Below are positions 28,469-29,488 of a DNA stretch of 29,488 nucleotides, piece after piece. Origin of the DNA: a virus. Within the stretch, counting starts at the first letter, position 1, and every line of letters begins with the position of its first letter. The stretch is from positions 1 to 29,488 of the IMG/VR virus record IMGVR_UViG_3300038716_000200, one strand, 5' to 3'. The notes beneath the pieces are model-generated. The model was not told the DNA's origin. It searched no databases and saw nothing but the letters and a program-made list of their open reading frames with translations. A program made the translations under genes and the position numbers.

Positions 28469-28999
28469 ATGGCTACAGGATACGAACCTAATGTAGAAGG
28501 TGCGATAGCAGTCTTAGTAGATTTGTTAGATGCAAATTCATTTACTAAAACACGAATTCCCTATGAACCAAATTATCGTGGTTTAGTTGATGCATTAATA
28601 GATTTAAAGGAAGGTTTTCCTACGTATGCTCCTACACGTTTAAGTTTTGATGCAACCGCTTTTGAAAATGTAACTGAAGGTGATGCTTTATATATGAGAG
28701 CTTCAGATGGACAGGTAGGCAAAGCTAGTGCTGCTAATGGTTCGTTAGAAAATGCACATGTAATTGGATTGGCTGATGCAACTACTTCAGCTACTGGTAC
28801 GTGCAAAGTAATAACAACAGGCGTTAAAACACTTTCGAGTATTGATCCAGGTGATATTTATTATTTAAGTCCGTCAACTGCTGGTGCTATTACAACTACA
28901 GTTCCTTCTTCATCTGGTCAAGCTATTGTAAGAGTTGGTGAAGGTGCAACGACTACTCTTTTCAGTATTCGTGTAGAACCTCCTATTAGATTAGACTAA
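28469..28999 (+). CDS. Tail-associated beta protein, paralogue 1, 176 aa
   Basis: N-terminal repeats of a YEPNxxG(L/A)(V/I) helix (GYEPNVEGAIAVLVDLL and PYEPNYRGLVDALIDLK), then a beta domain with FDATAFENVTEGDALYMRAS, DGQVGKASA, VITTGVKTLSS, DIYYLSPSTAGAITTTVPS and QAIVRVGEG. The domain pattern 'nVt.GdalY.rasDGkvgkA...a..igla......g...vvt.G......tpG..YYLs....GaitttpP...g.yvvrvG.a' is common in phage tail and fibre proteins. It is about 42 residues longer at the N-terminus region than its paralogue. TAATG overlap with the next gene. Confidence 0.7.
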   Translation: MATGYEPNVEGAIAVLVDLLDANSFTKTRIPYEPNYRGLVDALIDLKEGFPTYAPTRLSFDATAFENVTEGDALYMRASDGQVGKASAANGSLENAHVIGLADATTSATGTCKVITTGVKTLSSIDPGDIYYLSPSTAGAITTTVPSSSGQAIVRVGEGATTTLFSIRVEPPIRLD

Positions 29000-29463
29000 T
29001 GTCAGGTGCAACTGATCATGATCCTTATGAACCTAATTCGGAAGGTTTAGTTGGGGTTTTACTTGATTTAAAAACAACAATAGCTGGTAAGCAGGTTTAT
29101 TCCATTATTGGTTTTACTGCACCTGCTTTTGAGAATGTAACTGCAGGAGAGGCTTTATACTCTCGTGCAAGTGATGGAAAAGTAGGTAAAGCCATTGCAA
29201 ATGATACTCTTGATAAAGCAACTTGTATTGGTTTTGCTAGAACAACAAAGACAACTGGTCAAGACGTAGATGTTGTAACTCATGGTCAATTATCTAGTTC
29301 GAGTTTAACTACAGGGAGTGACTATTATTTATCTGCAGCTACTTCAGGAGCTATTACAACTACACCACCGAGTGGTAGCGGTAAATATTTAGTTCGTTTA
29401 GGTAGAGCATCTGGCACTGCACAATTAATTGTCAAGATAGAAGCGCCTATGGGCAGGAGTTAA
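28999..29463 (+). CDS. Tail-associated beta protein, paralogue 2, 154 aa
   Basis: Same domain as its upstream neighbour: one YEPNSEGLVGVLLDLK helix, then FTAPAFENVTAGEALYSRAS, DGKVGKAIA, VTHGQLSSS, YYLSAATSGAITTTPPS and KYLVRLGRASG. Aligned by eye the two share many identities along the whole beta domain, so they arose by tandem duplication. The first copy has a doubled YEPN segment. They may form a heterotrimer or alternate subunits in a tail spike. It ends 25 bases before the window edge. Confidence 0.7.
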   Translation: MSGATDHDPYEPNSEGLVGVLLDLKTTIAGKQVYSIIGFTAPAFENVTAGEALYSRASDGKVGKAIANDTLDKATCIGFARTTKTTGQDVDVVTHGQLSSSSLTTGSDYYLSAATSGAITTTPPSGSGKYLVRLGRASGTAQLIVKIEAPMGRS

Positions 29464-29488
29464 TAACTTTATTATTGGTAAGATAGAT

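Noticed and set aside
1-29488. tRNA, rRNA, integrase or insertion-sequence features
   Set aside because: No cloverleaf-like sequence, integrase motif or terminal inverted repeats with a transposase were seen by eye; a tRNA scan could not be run.

Overview
The window looks like about 29.5 kb of a tailed double-stranded DNA bacteriophage, read mainly through its virion-assembly genes. The anchors are a large terminase with intact Walker A, Walker B and nuclease residues (13356-14879), a portal-type protein (15108-17360) and a probable HK97-fold major capsid protein resembling the N4 gp56 group (18659-19804). I see no tail-tube, sheath or tape-measure gene. Large Ala/Gly-rich proteins that could be internal or ejected virion proteins are present instead, so a short-tailed (podovirus-like) particle is the best guess. 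The DNA is AT-rich, coding is dense, and most genes lack a Shine-Dalgarno sequence. This would suit a marine, perhaps cyanobacterial, host, but the host is inference. No integrase, transposase, tRNA, rRNA or CRISPR array was found.

Region 1 (1-4696) is a leftward block of small genes stitched together by ATGA or TAATG stop/start overlaps. Two members are recognisable: an ArdC-like antirestriction protein (ssDNA-binding N-terminus plus an HELAH zincin site) and a GP88-like protein with a cysteine cluster. A zinc-ribbon protein and a widespread phage protein of the MGLDMYL type are also present. Six complete genes here (527-673, 749-928, 1523-1690, 3003-3179, 3382-3525, and a partial one at 1-97) are too short for usual ORF cutoffs, and I read them directly from the sequence. 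The block is probably early or accessory, possibly aimed at host defences.

Region 2 (4697-5365) is a divergent AT-rich control region without convincing genes. It holds a direct repeat, several inverted repeats and a sigma70-like promoter pointing into the structural block.

Region 3 (5366-12849) carries rightward genes for probable virion proteins: Ala/Gly-rich proteins, a one-helix membrane protein, a peptidase S74-like domain split between two reading frames, and a protein built from 22-residue (2 x 11) coiled-coil repeats. Region 4 (12846-17874) is the packaging module: small-terminase candidate, large terminase, AbrB-like protein, portal, and a gene that starts inside the portal gene and shares 515 bases with it in another frame. 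Region 5 (17930-20817) is the capsid module, bounded by intrinsic terminators. Region 6 (20875-29463) holds connector and tail genes: a ComEA-like helix-hairpin-helix protein, RGG-like and basic proteins, beta-rich proteins with E1-FCCH-like modules, a tail protein with a SWIM-like CxC...CxH signature, a fibre-like N-terminal domain, and two tandem paralogues. One small membrane/coiled-coil gene (28156-28401) lies on the opposite strand inside this tail module.

The most unusual signals are the 515-base portal overlap, where the shared stretch changes sharply in base composition, and the frame-split S74 domain with Cys in place of the usual Ser. Others are the SWIM-like signature in a tail protein, the hendecad array upstream of the terminase, and a shared C-terminal Arg-x-Tyr-Phe motif on three putative virion proteins.
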